Source of the DNA: an uncultured Desulfobacterales bacterium
Lineage (GTDB): Bacteria; Desulfobacterota; Desulfobacteria; Desulfobacterales; JAFDCJ01
Reading direction: 5' to 3'
Length of the DNA: 5,521 bases
Assembly: GCA_945787595.1 (NCBI GenBank)
Contig: CALZJV010000490.1
Coordinates: forward strand, 1 to 5,521
A program made the translations under genes and the position numbers. Below, piece after piece: positions 5,276 to 5,521 of the stretch. A model generated the notes under the pieces. It saw nothing but the letters and a program-made list of their open reading frames with translations. It was not told where the DNA came from and did not search any database. Each line of letters opens with the position of its first letter. Positions within the stretch are counted from its first letter, which is position 1.

Positions 5276-5521
5276 CAGGTCCGCACTCTTCCCTGGAAAA
5301 AATGAAACAATAAATTCATGCCGAAACTTAAACCCAGCAGGACAATGCCAAGGGCAATGGCCAGGGTGAAGGACCCTTTATCGTATTCCAGGGCCATAGC
5401 CGTCGTCATGGTGCGAGTGAATCCCTTGATATTGCCCCCCAGCATCATGCTGATTCCTACTTCGGATATCACTCGGCCAAAAGCGGCAATGACAGCCGAC
5501 ACAATGCCAAACCGTGCTTCC
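5275..5521 (-). CDS. tupB: TupB-like tungstate ABC transporter permease (partial, 5' end outside window)
   Basis: This is the inner-membrane permease of a tungstate-type ABC importer; the binding protein TupA would be expected further upstream. Eighty-one C-terminal residues are visible, entering the window at EARFGI and continuing through SAVIAAFGRVISEVG, then MMLGGNIKGFTRTMTTAMALE and a last membrane helix (about FTLAIALGIVLLGLSFGMNL), ending in GRVRT. The AFGR.ISEVG..MMLGGNI.G.TR block is the cytoplasmic coupling region that contacts the ATPase and is characteristic of TupB/WtpB/ModB permeases. The TR..TTA.ALE continuation points to the Tup branch. The frame is open to the window edge, so the GTG at 5502 is internal rather than a start. 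The stop shares one base with the tupC start. Tungstate versus molybdate preference is inferred from the family only. Confidence 0.9.
   Translation of the reverse strand, partial: EARFGIVSAVIAAFGRVISEVGISMMLGGNIKGFTRTMTTAMALEYDKGSFTLAIALGIVLLGLSFGMNLLFHFFQGRVRT

Overview
The gene content and intergenic repeats suggest an anaerobic Desulfobacterota (former Deltaproteobacteria) member, possibly a sulfate reducer. The window holds a SEC-C-tagged methionine aminopeptidase, a MOT1-type molybdate/sulfate permease, a TauE/SafE-type anion permease and a TupB/TupC-type tungstate ABC importer. Degenerate short-unit repeats sit between the genes. The taxonomic call is inference from gene families and repeat style; there is no rRNA or other marker.

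Layout. Bases 3-80 (+) look like the last 25 codons of an unidentified gene, followed by a weak terminator-like hairpin. Bases 81-442 have no convincing gene. A 14-unit heptamer tandem array (443-540) runs almost to the stop codon of map (547-1431, -). The 1432-1765 gap between map and mot1 carries an inverted CACGAA-type repeat, a perfect 7-bp dyad overlapping a promoter-like sequence, and a possible 10-codon leader ORF whose stop overlaps the mot1 start. mot1 (1766-2965, +) converges on and overlaps by 34 bp the tauE/safE-family gene (2932-3840, -), which has a good Shine-Dalgarno and a plausible sigma70 promoter. Bases 3841-4268 are intergenic and hold two inverted copies of a TGGAAT-type repeat around an AT-rich core. 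From 5521 down to 4269 (-) lie the 3' part of tupB and then tupC, joined by a TGATG stop/start overlap.

Together, the right four fifths of the window is an oxyanion transport neighbourhood: a secondary permease for molybdate (or sulfate), a putative anion exporter, and a high-affinity tungstate (or molybdate) ABC system. Such uptake would serve Mo/W enzymes such as formate dehydrogenases and aldehyde oxidoreductases.

The main anomaly is tupC. Its reading frame breaks in the helical subdomain between the Q-loop and the LSGGE signature. About 11 family-typical residues are also missing there, so this looks like a real small deletion plus frame change, or an assembly error, rather than one simple base slip. 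No wholly new system is evident. The most interesting items are the broken tupC, the coupled leader ORF and dyad ahead of mot1, and the repeat arrays.
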